Both the position numbers and the translations under genes were made by a program. DNA of 64,000 nt. Origin: JAUUSJ01 sp051880475 (GTDB lineage Bacteria; Bacillota; Clostridia; Lachnospirales; Lachnospiraceae). Of the stretch, positions 26,521-35,178 are shown in pieces. Position 1 is the first letter of the stretch. Each line of letters opens with the position of its first letter. The DNA is taken from NCBI GenBank assembly GCA_051880475.1, contig JBJEOA010000055.1, positions 32,170 through 96,169 of the forward strand. Reading direction: 5' to 3'. The notes under the pieces were generated by a model that worked only from the letters and a program-made list of their open reading frames with translations, was not told the origin of the DNA and did not search any database.

Positions 26521-29500
26521 ATGAATGATAGAATTATATGGATGACAAAATATCAGTTAAAACAAGAAAAGTTTTCCATTGCTTTATCGGATTCAAATAT
26601 AGAAATAGAAGTAGAAGCCGGATCATCGTATGAAGGCTCTTTTTCTATGACTAGTGACTGTGAGAGCGAGATTATAGGAGAGATTATATCAACACATGAT
26701 CTTGTTGAGGTAAAGAATAAAGTAATTGAGGGAAAACAAGTAGAAGTTTCCTATTTTTTCAAAGGTAAGCTATCTCTAGTGGGACAAGAAATCACAGGAA
26801 GCTTTTATTTAATTACAAATGCGGGAGAGTATGAAATTCCGTATAAAATAAATATTGTAGCTCCGACTTTAAAATGTAGCTATGGAAAGATTAATACATT
26901 AGATGAGTTTGCTGATTTGACAGCAGAAAATTGGGTAGAGGCAAGAGAACTTTTATTTTGCGAAGATTTTTATAATGTATTTTTAAAAGATGATATTCAC
27001 TTAAGAGAAGTCTATTACGAGCTCATAAAAGGAAAAGAGAGAGACTGTATTTTAGAGGAGTTTCTAAAGGCAGCAGGCTGTAAGGAAGTTATAAAACTGC
27101 AGTGTGAGGAACAAAAAATAACTCTAAGTGAGGAGGAAAAGCATAAGGATATTTGTATTAAAAAGACAGAGTGGGGATATATAAAAGGAAATGTCCGCAT
27201 GAAAAAGGGATGTTTTGGAGTCTCTTGTCAAAATTTTACAACAAGTGATTTTAGCGATGAAACTTTATGTATCCATGTTTTTGTGGAAGAAGATTATTGC
27301 GGGGGAAATATCAATTTAGAAGATGAATTAATCATAGAGACAGCGTATGAGAAACTAATTATTCCAATTCGCTATAAAAAATCTGTGGACGAGCAAGTCA
27401 CTATTGCAAAGCGTACAGATTTAGAGGTTCAAAAGGCGTATTTTACAATCTATAAGCAATACTTACTTTTTAGAACAGGTAAGAGTGAGTTTTTAGAGGC
27501 AGCAGACTATATCAAATCTAGTATTTCTGTTTTAGAGAAAAAAAACGAGGAGCCTTATTTTTGTGAACTTCTTCGATTCCATATCGCCATTTTAGGACAG
27601 GAAGAGGGATTAGATAATTTTGCGCGAAAGATAGAATCTCGAAGAAAAGAGTATCTTTCCATGAAAGATATTCGAGAATATTATTATTATCTCATAGCTT
27701 TGTATAAGAAAGATCACTCATCTATATTAGAGGCAGTTGTCCAAATTCAAGATACATTTGAAAAAAGATGTACACCAATTTCTTTCTTCTTTCTCGTCTA
27801 TTTAGATAAGGAATTAATTCAGGATAAATATCGCCAGTATCAAATTATAAAAGAGTTTTATAAACAAGGGTATTGCACTTGTTATCTTTATTTTGAAGCT
27901 TTAGAATTATTGAACCAAAATTCAAACTTTATGGAACAAATAGGAGAGTTTGAAATCGGTCTATTTGAGTGGGGAATGCGTTATGGATATATATCTTTTT
28001 CTCTATCTTACCGTTTTACACAGCTTGTATCGCAAGAGAAGCATTTTAGTAAGAGATTATTCCGTATTTTAGAGAGTCTTTATCAGGTAGAAGCGGATTC
28101 TGTCTATTTATCTGCAATTTGTTCTATGCTCATTCGTGGCAATCGAATTAGCAGAGAGTATCATGAGTATTTTGAAAAGGGAATTGCAGCAAATTTAAGA
28201 TTGGTAGGATTAAATGAATATTATATTCGCAGTATGGATTATAATTCTTATCCAATTTTACCAAAGACATTACTTGTCTATTTCACATATAGTAATAGCC
28301 TTGATTATATGGAGAGAGCATACCTTTATACGAATGTATTTTTGAATAAAGAAGAATATGAGTTTGTCTATGATACCTATGAGATAAAAATTCAGGAGTT
28401 TATGAAAGAACAGCTTATGCTTGGAAATGTGAATGAGCATCTTGTAATTTTATATAAAGAATTTTTGAAGGATAAGACGGAACATGATATCGTAAAATTG
28501 ATGCCAAATATTGTTTTCCGAAAGAAATTAGTTTGCCATAACGAAAATATGCGCGGAGTTTATGTGAAACATGATCAGGAAGGAAAAAGCATTTACGTTC
28601 CTCTTATTGACGGAAAATGTTATATTGACTTATATACGAATACTTACACACTTGGTTTTACGGATAAGGGTGGAAATTGGTATATGAAGGGCATCAATTA
28701 TGAAATTATTGAACTATTAAATCAAGAAGATTATATGGATATTTGCAGAAAACAATGCTTAGAGGAGGAGAGAGTTCTCGTTCACAGCGTGGAGAGTATG
28801 CTAAACTCTGAGGAAAAAACAGAAGAGTTTGTTCAAGTTGGTGCGCTTGTTTTATATAATCGCCATGTAAAACAGTGGGTAAAAGAAAGAGCAATTGAGT
28901 ATATTTTGGATTATTATTATGAGAGAGGAGACTTTGAGAATTTAAAGAAATATCTCGGAAAAATTACTTATAAAAATGTTCGTCCGATTTATCGAAATAC
29001 CCTAATGGATTATTATGTTTCTACGGGTGAGATTGAAAATGCCTATTTTGGAACAGAGCTTTATGGAAGCGGTAAAATGAATGATGAGCAGTTATATTAT
29101 ATATCTAAATTTGGAATTAATATACAGAAAAACCAAAGGGATGTTTTAACTGCTAATATGGCTTATCAGGCATTTTTGGGAGAAAAATATGATAATCAAA
29201 CGATAGAATATTTGATGGAGCATTATGCAGGAAAACTTTTAGATTTGCTTCGCATTTGGAATATAGCAAAACAAGAAAATATTGAGCAATCTGAATTTGA
29301 AAAGAGAATTTTACTTCAAGCTCTATTTACAAGAAACGAGCAAAACGATCAGGTATTTGAAGTTTTCTTATCTTATTATGAGAAAGAGCCAGAAGGCAAA
29401 GTAATTTATAGTTATATTCCTTATGTGGCAAGTGGATATCTTATCGAAAGTAAAAAAGTCCCAGAAAGTTTCTTTGAAATTCTTGGACAAGAGTGCAAAA

Positions 29501-30063
29501 ATCGTCGTGTCAGAGATTTAAAGAGTAAAGTTGCATATTTATATTATTATTCAGATAAAGAAAGTTTAAGTCAAGAAACGATAGAAACGATAAAAGTGCT
29601 TATGAGAGAAATGTTTGGAAATCATATGATGTTTCCTTTCTTCCTTCAATTTAAGGATATTGTAGATTTTCCAAAGGGAATTCTTGCAAAAACTTTTGTC
29701 ACGTATCACGGTGAGAGCAACCAAAATGTGCAATTTTTCTATACCTTAAAAGATGAAATTGATACGTATCATCACCGAGTGCAGATGAGAGAGGTATTTG
29801 ATGGCATTTATGTATATGAAATGTATATCTTCTCAAGTGAAGAATTTGATTATTATATTATGATAGATGGAAAAATTCGAAGAGGAAAAGAATATATTAC
29901 AATCGAAAACTTCTACGAGAAAAATGAGGAGACGAAGAATACAAGATTTGCATTGCTTGATCAGATTTTAGAAGAAAAAGATGAAAATAAATCAGAACAA
30001 GAGATGGGACAGTATTTGGAGACTTTACAAATCCTAAATGATAATTTAGAAATGATGTTATGA
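26521..30063 (+). CDS. Very large protein with Ig-like and helical-repeat regions (DUF5717-like), function unknown
   Basis: An 1180-aa protein without signal peptide or membrane segment, so probably cytoplasmic. By eye: residues 20-118 form a beta-sandwich (IEVEAGSSYEGSFSM, ending EYEIPYKINIVAP); about 190-300 a second one (ending KLIIPIRYKK); 305-680 helical repeats rich in Tyr, Leu, Glu; 680-735 beta-rich (GKSIYVPLIDGKCYIDLYTN); 760-1055 more helical repeats; 1056-1150 a last beta region. From memory this matches the Lachnospiraceae family called DUF5717, but I could not check. It is the first of three genes, followed by an Hsp70-like ATPase and a TPR protein. Size and repeats suggest a scaffold or client-handling role (inference only). 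Confidence 0.75.
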   Translation: MNDRIIWMTKYQLKQEKFSIALSDSNIEIEVEAGSSYEGSFSMTSDCESEIIGEIISTHDLVEVKNKVIEGKQVEVSYFFKGKLSLVGQEITGSFYLITNAGEYEIPYKINIVAPTLKCSYGKINTLDEFADLTAENWVEARELLFCEDFYNVFLKDDIHLREVYYELIKGKERDCILEEFLKAAGCKEVIKLQCEEQKITLSEEEKHKDICIKKTEWGYIKGNVRMKKGCFGVSCQNFTTSDFSDETLCIHVFVEEDYCGGNINLEDELIIETAYEKLIIPIRYKKSVDEQVTIAKRTDLEVQKAYFTIYKQYLLFRTGKSEFLEAADYIKSSISVLEKKNEEPYFCELLRFHIAILGQEEGLDNFARKIESRRKEYLSMKDIREYYYYLIALYKKDHSSILEAVVQIQDTFEKRCTPISFFFLVYLDKELIQDKYRQYQIIKEFYKQGYCTCYLYFEALELLNQNSNFMEQIGEFEIGLFEWGMRYGYISFSLSYRFTQLVSQEKHFSKRLFRILESLYQVEADSVYLSAICSMLIRGNRISREYHEYFEKGIAANLRLVGLNEYYIRSMDYNSYPILPKTLLVYFTYSNSLDYMERAYLYTNVFLNKEEYEFVYDTYEIKIQEFMKEQLMLGNVNEHLVILYKEFLKDKTEHDIVKLMPNIVFRKKLVCHNENMRGVYVKHDQEGKSIYVPLIDGKCYIDLYTNTYTLGFTDKGGNWYMKGINYEIIELLNQEDYMDICRKQCLEEERVLVHSVESMLNSEEKTEEFVQVGALVLYNRHVKQWVKERAIEYILDYYYERGDFENLKKYLGKITYKNVRPIYRNTLMDYYVSTGEIENAYFGTELYGSGKMNDEQLYYISKFGINIQKNQRDVLTANMAYQAFLGEKYDNQTIEYLMEHYAGKLLDLLRIWNIAKQENIEQSEFEKRILLQALFTRNEQNDQVFEVFLSYYEKEPEGKVIYSYIPYVASGYLIESKKVPESFFEILGQECKNRRVRDLKSKVAYLYYYSDKESLSQETIETIKVLMREMFGNHMMFPFFLQFKDIVDFPKGILAKTFVTYHGESNQNVQFFYTLKDEIDTYHHRVQMREVFDGIYVYEMYIFSSEEFDYYIMIDGKIRRGKEYITIENFYEKNEETKNTRFALLDQILEEKDENKSEQEMGQYLETLQILNDNLEMML

Positions 30064-30210
30064 TGCCAGGGGCAAAAGGTCAAAAAATGGTTCATATTTA
30101 TATGGTAAGGTATTTGACGTTAGAAACTGCTAAATATGAGGAAAAATAAAGAGAGGCAGAGTTTGAATGTTTTTAGGATTGCAAAAATAGAAAGAAAGGT
30201 TGCATGAGAA

Positions 30211-31293
30211 ATGGCAGAAAAAAAAGATTTAATGTATATCATTGGAATTGATATAAAAGTCGATCAAGTGCAAATAAGTGTTTTTCAAGAAATCTATAAA
30301 GAGCCAATTGAAATTATTAAGCAGTATAAAAATGATTTGTATGAGCAGATAGCACAGGTTTTTTTAGAAAAAGAAATCCGAATGGAGCAGGTAAGAGAAG
30401 TTGTTTTTACGACAGATGAGACGACCAAAAAGGTGAGACAAAGTTATATAGAACTTGCCAAAAGGCTTGGAGTTCCAAAGGAAAAAATTTCTATTATTAC
30501 ACAGGAAACCGCATATTTACACTATATTTATCGACAAGAAGAAAAAATATGGGATCACAGAGTATTACTTTTTGATTACGGAAGAGACAAGATTATTTGC
30601 AGAAAAATGGAAATCACGCAAAGATCTGTTCCAATGCAGATTCAACTTACCGAGATGGATGTATCTGTTCCAGCTTTGTTTACAGGCACGCTAGATAGTA
30701 GGGATGAAGTCTTTTCAAAAGTAATTAGAAAAGTAATTGGCAAGGAAGCTATAACGAGTGTATTTTTAACTGGATCAGGATTTTACGGAAACTGGATGAA
30801 AAAATCTTTAAAAGTTTTGTGTTCAGGAAGAAGAGTTTTTTTGGGAGAAAATTTATACTCAAACGGAGCTTGTTTCTTTAGTGCCTATAAAGATAAGGTG
30901 AGAGAACCTGGGGAAGAACCAATTGTAAAAGCGAGAGATTTGGTTATCCACGATATTGGCTTAATGAGTGGCGATGGCGAGAATGAAAAATTTATTGCCA
31001 TTACGGAATGTGGAAAAGAATGGTATAATACAAGAGGAAAAATCGAAGTCATATTAGACCATGGCAGTCGAATTGAATTCTTATTTAAAAATCGATTTGC
31101 AGATGAGATGCAAAAAGAAATTTTAGAAATTTCTTCTCTTCCGGCAAGACCGGATAAAACAACGAGACTTGAGATAGAGATTAAATTTCAGGGAGCAAAT
31201 CAGGGACAGATTTTAGTGAGAGATTTAGGATTTGGTCTGATTTATCCAGCTACCAATAAAGTATTTATGAAACAATTTACATTATTATCATAG
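30211..31293 (+). CDS. Short Hsp70/actin-like ATPase-fold protein (possibly DUF5716), function unknown
   Basis: A 360-aa protein that follows the Hsp70 nucleotide-binding plan in outline: YIIGIDIKVDQVQISVF near residue 8 (phosphate-1-like), VVFTTDETTKKVRQSY then ITQETAYLHYIYR near 100 (where DnaK has its NEPTAAALAYG), LLFDYGRDKIICR near 118 (phosphate-2-like) and VFLTGSGFYGNW near 184 (adenosine-motif-like), then GENLYSNGACFF. The nucleotide domain is far shorter than in DnaK, and key Gly/Thr residues are changed. Residues 240-360 are a beta-rich tail. The ATG at 30211 has AGAAAGG rather far away (9 bases); an out-of-frame ATG at 30204 is closer to it. Confidence 0.68.
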   Translation: MAEKKDLMYIIGIDIKVDQVQISVFQEIYKEPIEIIKQYKNDLYEQIAQVFLEKEIRMEQVREVVFTTDETTKKVRQSYIELAKRLGVPKEKISIITQETAYLHYIYRQEEKIWDHRVLLFDYGRDKIICRKMEITQRSVPMQIQLTEMDVSVPALFTGTLDSRDEVFSKVIRKVIGKEAITSVFLTGSGFYGNWMKKSLKVLCSGRRVFLGENLYSNGACFFSAYKDKVREPGEEPIVKARDLVIHDIGLMSGDGENEKFIAITECGKEWYNTRGKIEVILDHGSRIEFLFKNRFADEMQKEILEISSLPARPDKTTRLEIEIKFQGANQGQILVRDLGFGLIYPATNKVFMKQFTLLS

Positions 31294-31302
31294 AGGTGAA
31301 TC

Positions 31303-32124
31303 ATGGGAAGAATATTATTATGTAGTTCTAAGATTGCAAGCCAACCCTATGAATTTGCAGATATCGGAATTTCCGTCAGTTCGTACGAAGAGCTTTGTTT
31401 CTTTTTAAGAACGTATTTAGTTATTTGGATGAATACGAAAAAAGATGAGAGATTAGCAGATTGGATTGAAAAAGAGCTAGAAATGAAATCTTTAGCGGAT
31501 AAAATACGTCAGTATCATAATAAGAGAGAAATGATTTTGGAGATTATAAAAAATGGCGTTTATTTTAATGAGCAGGAGATTTTGGAAATAGAGCAAGAAT
31601 ATGACAATATTCTTGGAAAAAAGATGTGGGAAAAAAAGCTTGAGATGGGAAATATTTATCTCTACCATAAAAAATATGAGAGAGCATTAGAGTGTTATGA
31701 TTATATTTTAATGCAAGAAGATAGAGAGCTTACAGAGGAGATTATCGGGAAGGTGTATCATAATTGTGGTATTGCCCACGCTTACTCTTTTGAATTTGAC
31801 CAGGCGGAAGAAAGCTTTTATAATGCCTACGAGAAGATTTGGTCAGAAAAGTCATTAAACTCTTATCTTCTTATGTTATGTATGAATAATAAAGAAGAAG
31901 AGGCGATGAAAAAAATAAAGGCGATGGGACTTACGAGGGAGAGATATAATGCAATCTTAGATGAAATCCATATCTCATCCCGCACTTATAAGGGAACAGC
32001 AGATTATTTGAAACTTCAAAGAGGAATTTTTAATAAGGAAAATGGACAGAGTAGTTCTTATGCCCGAAAAAAGAAAGAAATTTTGAAAAAATGGAAAAAA
32101 GAGTTTCGCTCAGAATTAGTATAA
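31303..32124 (+). CDS. TPR-like helical protein of the three-gene unit
   Basis: A 273-aa helical protein. Residues about 110-190 contain TPR-like pairs (MGNIYLYHKKYERALECYDYIL, then VYHNCGIAHAYSFEFDQAEESFYNAYE). The N-terminus MGRILLCSSKIASQPY is a conserved-looking leader, and the C-terminus is strongly basic (ARKKKEILKKWKKEF). It begins 9 bases after the Hsp70-like gene with GAGGTG as RBS, so co-translation is likely. I know no function; TPR partners of Hsp70 proteins are a common theme, which suits this context. Confidence 0.7.
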   Translation: MGRILLCSSKIASQPYEFADIGISVSSYEELCFFLRTYLVIWMNTKKDERLADWIEKELEMKSLADKIRQYHNKREMILEIIKNGVYFNEQEILEIEQEYDNILGKKMWEKKLEMGNIYLYHKKYERALECYDYILMQEDRELTEEIIGKVYHNCGIAHAYSFEFDQAEESFYNAYEKIWSEKSLNSYLLMLCMNNKEEEAMKKIKAMGLTRERYNAILDEIHISSRTYKGTADYLKLQRGIFNKENGQSSSYARKKKEILKKWKKEFRSELV

Positions 32125-32173
32125 GAAATACTTGCATTGTTTTTCAATTTATACTATTCTATAGAAATATAAG

Positions 32174-32212
32174 AGAGTTAAATACTGCTAGCTTAGGCAG
32201 TATTTAACTTTA
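32174..32212 (+). terminator. Stem-loop between the three-gene unit and valS
   Basis: Arms 32176-32188 and 32197-32209 (AGTTAAATACTGC) are perfect, with an 8-base loop. Only three T's follow, so termination may be partial. No T-box motif is present, so it is not a tRNA-sensing leader. Confidence 0.6.
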
Positions 32213-32235
32213 AAATTATAATGGAGGAAGAAGAA

Positions 32236-34875
32236 ATGGCAAAAGAATTAGACAAGACATATAACCCCTCTGAGATTGAGGAGAGGTTGTATCAAAAATG
32301 GATTGATAATAAATATTTCCATGCGGAAGTAGACAAAGATAAGAAACCTTTCACAATCGTGATGCCACCACCAAATATCACAGGACAGCTTCATATGGGA
32401 CATGCCCTTGATAATACACTGCAAGATATTTTAATCCGCTTTAAGAGAATGCAAGGCTATAGTGCATTATGGCAGCCTGGAACAGACCATGCGAGTATTG
32501 CGACAGAAGTTAAGATTATCAATAAACTTCGTGAGGAGGGAATTGAAAAGGAAGATTTAGGAAGAGAGAAATTCCTTGAGAGAGCTTGGGAGTGGAAGAA
32601 AGAATACGGAGGACGTATCACAAGCCAGCTTCGTAAGCTTGGTTCTTCTTGTGACTGGGATAGAGAGCGTTTTACAATGGATGAGGGATGTTCAAAGGCA
32701 GTTGCAGATGTATTTGTTCGTCTATACGAAAAAGGATATATTTATAAAGGCTCCCGTATTATTAACTGGTGTCCAGTTTGCCAGACATCTATATCTGACG
32801 CAGAGGTAGAACATGTAGACCAGGCAGGACATTTTTGGCATATTAATTATCCTCTCGCTGAGGGAGATGGAGTAATTGAGATTGCTACGACAAGACCTGA
32901 GACATTACTCGGCGATACAGCAGTTGCGGTACATCCAGAAGATGAAAGATATAAAGATTTAATCGGAAAAGAACTTATCTTACCACTTGTTGAGAGAAGA
33001 ATTCCGATTGTAGCGGATGAGTATGTAGATAAAGAGTTTGGAACTGGTGCTGTTAAGATTACACCGGCTCATGACCCTAATGACTTTGAGGTTGGAAAAC
33101 GTCATAACTTAGAAGAAATTAATGTGATGAATGATGACGCTACAATCAATGAGCGAGGCGGAAAATACGCAGGAATGGATCGCTATGAGGCGAGAGCCGC
33201 TATTGTGAAAGATTTAGAGGAGCAAGGGTATCTAGTAAAAATTGAAGACCATGAGCATAATGTAGGAACACATGATAGATGTAAGACTGTTATTGAGCCT
33301 ATGATTAAACAGCAGTGGTTTGTAAAGATGGAAGAACTTGCCAAACCTGCCATTGAGACATTAAAAAATGGCACGCTGCAGTTAGTTCCAGAGCGTTTTG
33401 ATAAAATCTATCTACACTGGCTAGAGAATATTAAAGATTGGTGTATTTCTAGACAACTTTGGTGGGGACATAGAATTCCAGCGTACTACTGTGATGAATG
33501 TGGAGAGACGATAGTAGCAAAAGAAGCTCCTAGTGTTTGTCCAAAATGTGGCTGCACTCACCTAACTCAGGATGAGGATACACTTGATACATGGTTTAGT
33601 TCAGCTCTTTGGCCATTTTCTACTCTTGGCTGGCCAGAAAAGACAGAGGAATTAGAATATTTCTATCCAACAGATGTATTAGTAACTGGATATGATATTG
33701 TATTTTTCTGGGTAATCCGTATGGTATTTTCAGGACTTGAGTATACAGGAAAAACTCCATTCCACACTGTGCTTTTCCATGGATTAGTGAGAGACTCTCA
33801 GGGCAGAAAAATGAGTAAATCTCTTGGAAATGGTATTGATCCACTTGAAGTTATTGATAAATACGGTGCAGATGCTCTTCGTTTTACATTAGTAACAGGA
33901 AATGCTCCTGGAAATGATATGCGTTTTTACTGGGAGAGAGTTGAGGCGAGCAGAAATTTTGCAAATAAAGTATGGAATGCGTCTCGCTTTATGATGATGA
34001 ATATCGAAAAAGCTGATTTAAGCGGTGTTACATTAGAGGATTTGACAGATGCAGATAAGTGGATTTTATCTAAGATGAATACGCTTATTAAAGATGTCAC
34101 ACAAAATATGGAAAATTATGACCTTGGTATTGCAGTTCAAAAATTATATGATTTTATATGGGAAGAGTTCTGTGATTGGTATATTGAGATGGTAAAACCA
34201 AGATTATATAATGATGAGGATGCGACAAAGGCGGCAGCTCTTTGGACATTAAAGACGGTGCTTACCGATGCATTAAAACTTCTTCACCCATATATGCCAT
34301 TTATCACAGAGGAAATTTTCTGTAACTTATCTGATGAGGAATCTATTATGATTTCTTCTTGGCCAGAGTATAAGGAAGAATATAATTTTGCAAAAGAAGA
34401 GTTTGCAGTAGAGACAATCAAAGAAGCAGTTCGCACAATTAGAAATGTGAGAGCTCAGATGAATGTGCCACCAAGCAAGAAAGCAAAAGTATATGTAACT
34501 GCACAGGCAGAAAATATTCGTGATATTTTTGAAAACAGCAAAGTATTTTTTGCTACACTTGGATATGCAAGTGAAGTTATTGTTCAAGCAGATAAGGCAG
34601 GAATTGAAGATGACGCTGTCTCAGCAGTGACATCGACTGCTACAATGTATATGCCTCTTGAGGAATTAATTGACAAAGAAAAAGAAATCGAGAGATTGAA
34701 AAAAGAAGAGAAAAAATTAGTTGGAGAGCTAAAGCGTGTAAATGGAATGTTAAATAATGAGAAATTTATGAGTAAAGCCCCAGCAAAGAAGATAGAAGAA
34801 GAAAGAGCAAAATTAGAGAAATATCAAAAGATGATGGAGCAGGTAAAAGAGCGTCTTGCTCAGCTTGGAGTATAA
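32236..34875 (+). CDS. valS: Valyl-tRNA synthetase
   Basis: A class I aminoacyl-tRNA synthetase of 879 aa that charges tRNA-Val. Signatures: PPPNITGQLHMGHAL near residue 45 (HIGH), the editing-domain segment ATTRPETLLGDTAVAVHP near 218, an FWVIRMV segment and GRKMSKSLGNGIDP near 530 (KMSKS), plus a C-terminal coiled-coil arm (about 815-879, EKEIERLKKEEKKLV). The ATG at 32236 is preferred over that at 32221, because GGAGGAAG lies between them at correct spacing. Confidence 0.97.
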   Translation: MAKELDKTYNPSEIEERLYQKWIDNKYFHAEVDKDKKPFTIVMPPPNITGQLHMGHALDNTLQDILIRFKRMQGYSALWQPGTDHASIATEVKIINKLREEGIEKEDLGREKFLERAWEWKKEYGGRITSQLRKLGSSCDWDRERFTMDEGCSKAVADVFVRLYEKGYIYKGSRIINWCPVCQTSISDAEVEHVDQAGHFWHINYPLAEGDGVIEIATTRPETLLGDTAVAVHPEDERYKDLIGKELILPLVERRIPIVADEYVDKEFGTGAVKITPAHDPNDFEVGKRHNLEEINVMNDDATINERGGKYAGMDRYEARAAIVKDLEEQGYLVKIEDHEHNVGTHDRCKTVIEPMIKQQWFVKMEELAKPAIETLKNGTLQLVPERFDKIYLHWLENIKDWCISRQLWWGHRIPAYYCDECGETIVAKEAPSVCPKCGCTHLTQDEDTLDTWFSSALWPFSTLGWPEKTEELEYFYPTDVLVTGYDIVFFWVIRMVFSGLEYTGKTPFHTVLFHGLVRDSQGRKMSKSLGNGIDPLEVIDKYGADALRFTLVTGNAPGNDMRFYWERVEASRNFANKVWNASRFMMMNIEKADLSGVTLEDLTDADKWILSKMNTLIKDVTQNMENYDLGIAVQKLYDFIWEEFCDWYIEMVKPRLYNDEDATKAAALWTLKTVLTDALKLLHPYMPFITEEIFCNLSDEESIMISSWPEYKEEYNFAKEEFAVETIKEAVRTIRNVRAQMNVPPSKKAKVYVTAQAENIRDIFENSKVFFATLGYASEVIVQADKAGIEDDAVSAVTSTATMYMPLEELIDKEKEIERLKKEEKKLVGELKRVNGMLNNEKFMSKAPAKKIEEERAKLEKYQKMMEQVKERLAQLGV

Positions 34876-34901
34876 AGATTGCTATTTAACATCATTGCAA
34901 C

Positions 34902-34941
34902 GGATAAATAAAAGGAGGCAGCCGCCTCCTTTTATTTATCC
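34902..34941 (+). terminator. Very strong stem-loop after valS
   Basis: A perfect 18-base stem (34902-34919 and 34924-34941) with loop AGCC. It carries GGAGGC at its top. No T run follows it, so it may stabilise the 3' end or act as a terminator of unusual form; T's lie within the right arm itself. Confidence 0.65.
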
Positions 34942-35033
34942 AATGCAGTTTCTTGAGTTTAATATATATTTTTACTTAAAAGAGAATAATATACTTTGCC
35001 AAGAGGGATTTTTATAGCATATCTTGATATATT

Positions 35034-35066
35034 TATCCTCTCTCTGTCAAAAAGGGGAGAGGATTT
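35034..35066 (+). terminator. Second stem-loop in the valS-folC gap
   Basis: ATCCTCTC at 35034-35041 pairs with GAGAGGAT further on (35056-35063), followed by TTCTTCTT. It is a moderate hairpin in the 303-base gap before folC. Confidence 0.4.
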
Positions 35067-35070
35067 CTTC

Positions 35071-35099
35071 TTGAAAAACAATGGAAAATACTGTAAAAT
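35071..35099 (+). promoter_or_regulatory. Candidate sigma-A promoter for folC
   Basis: TTGAAA at 35071-35076 and TAAAAT at 35094-35099, spaced by 17 bases. The rest of the gap to 35178 shows no gene. Confidence 0.5.
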
Positions 35100-35178
35100 A
35101 GGATTGCTGGAAGTTATAAATATAGGAAAGATTCAAAAATCCTGTTAAGCAGGGAAGATACGATATAGGAGAAAAAAT

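Noticed and set aside
32125..32235. T-box leader before valS
   Set aside because: The gap is too short and lacks the AGGGTGG-type T-box; only a simple stem-loop is present.
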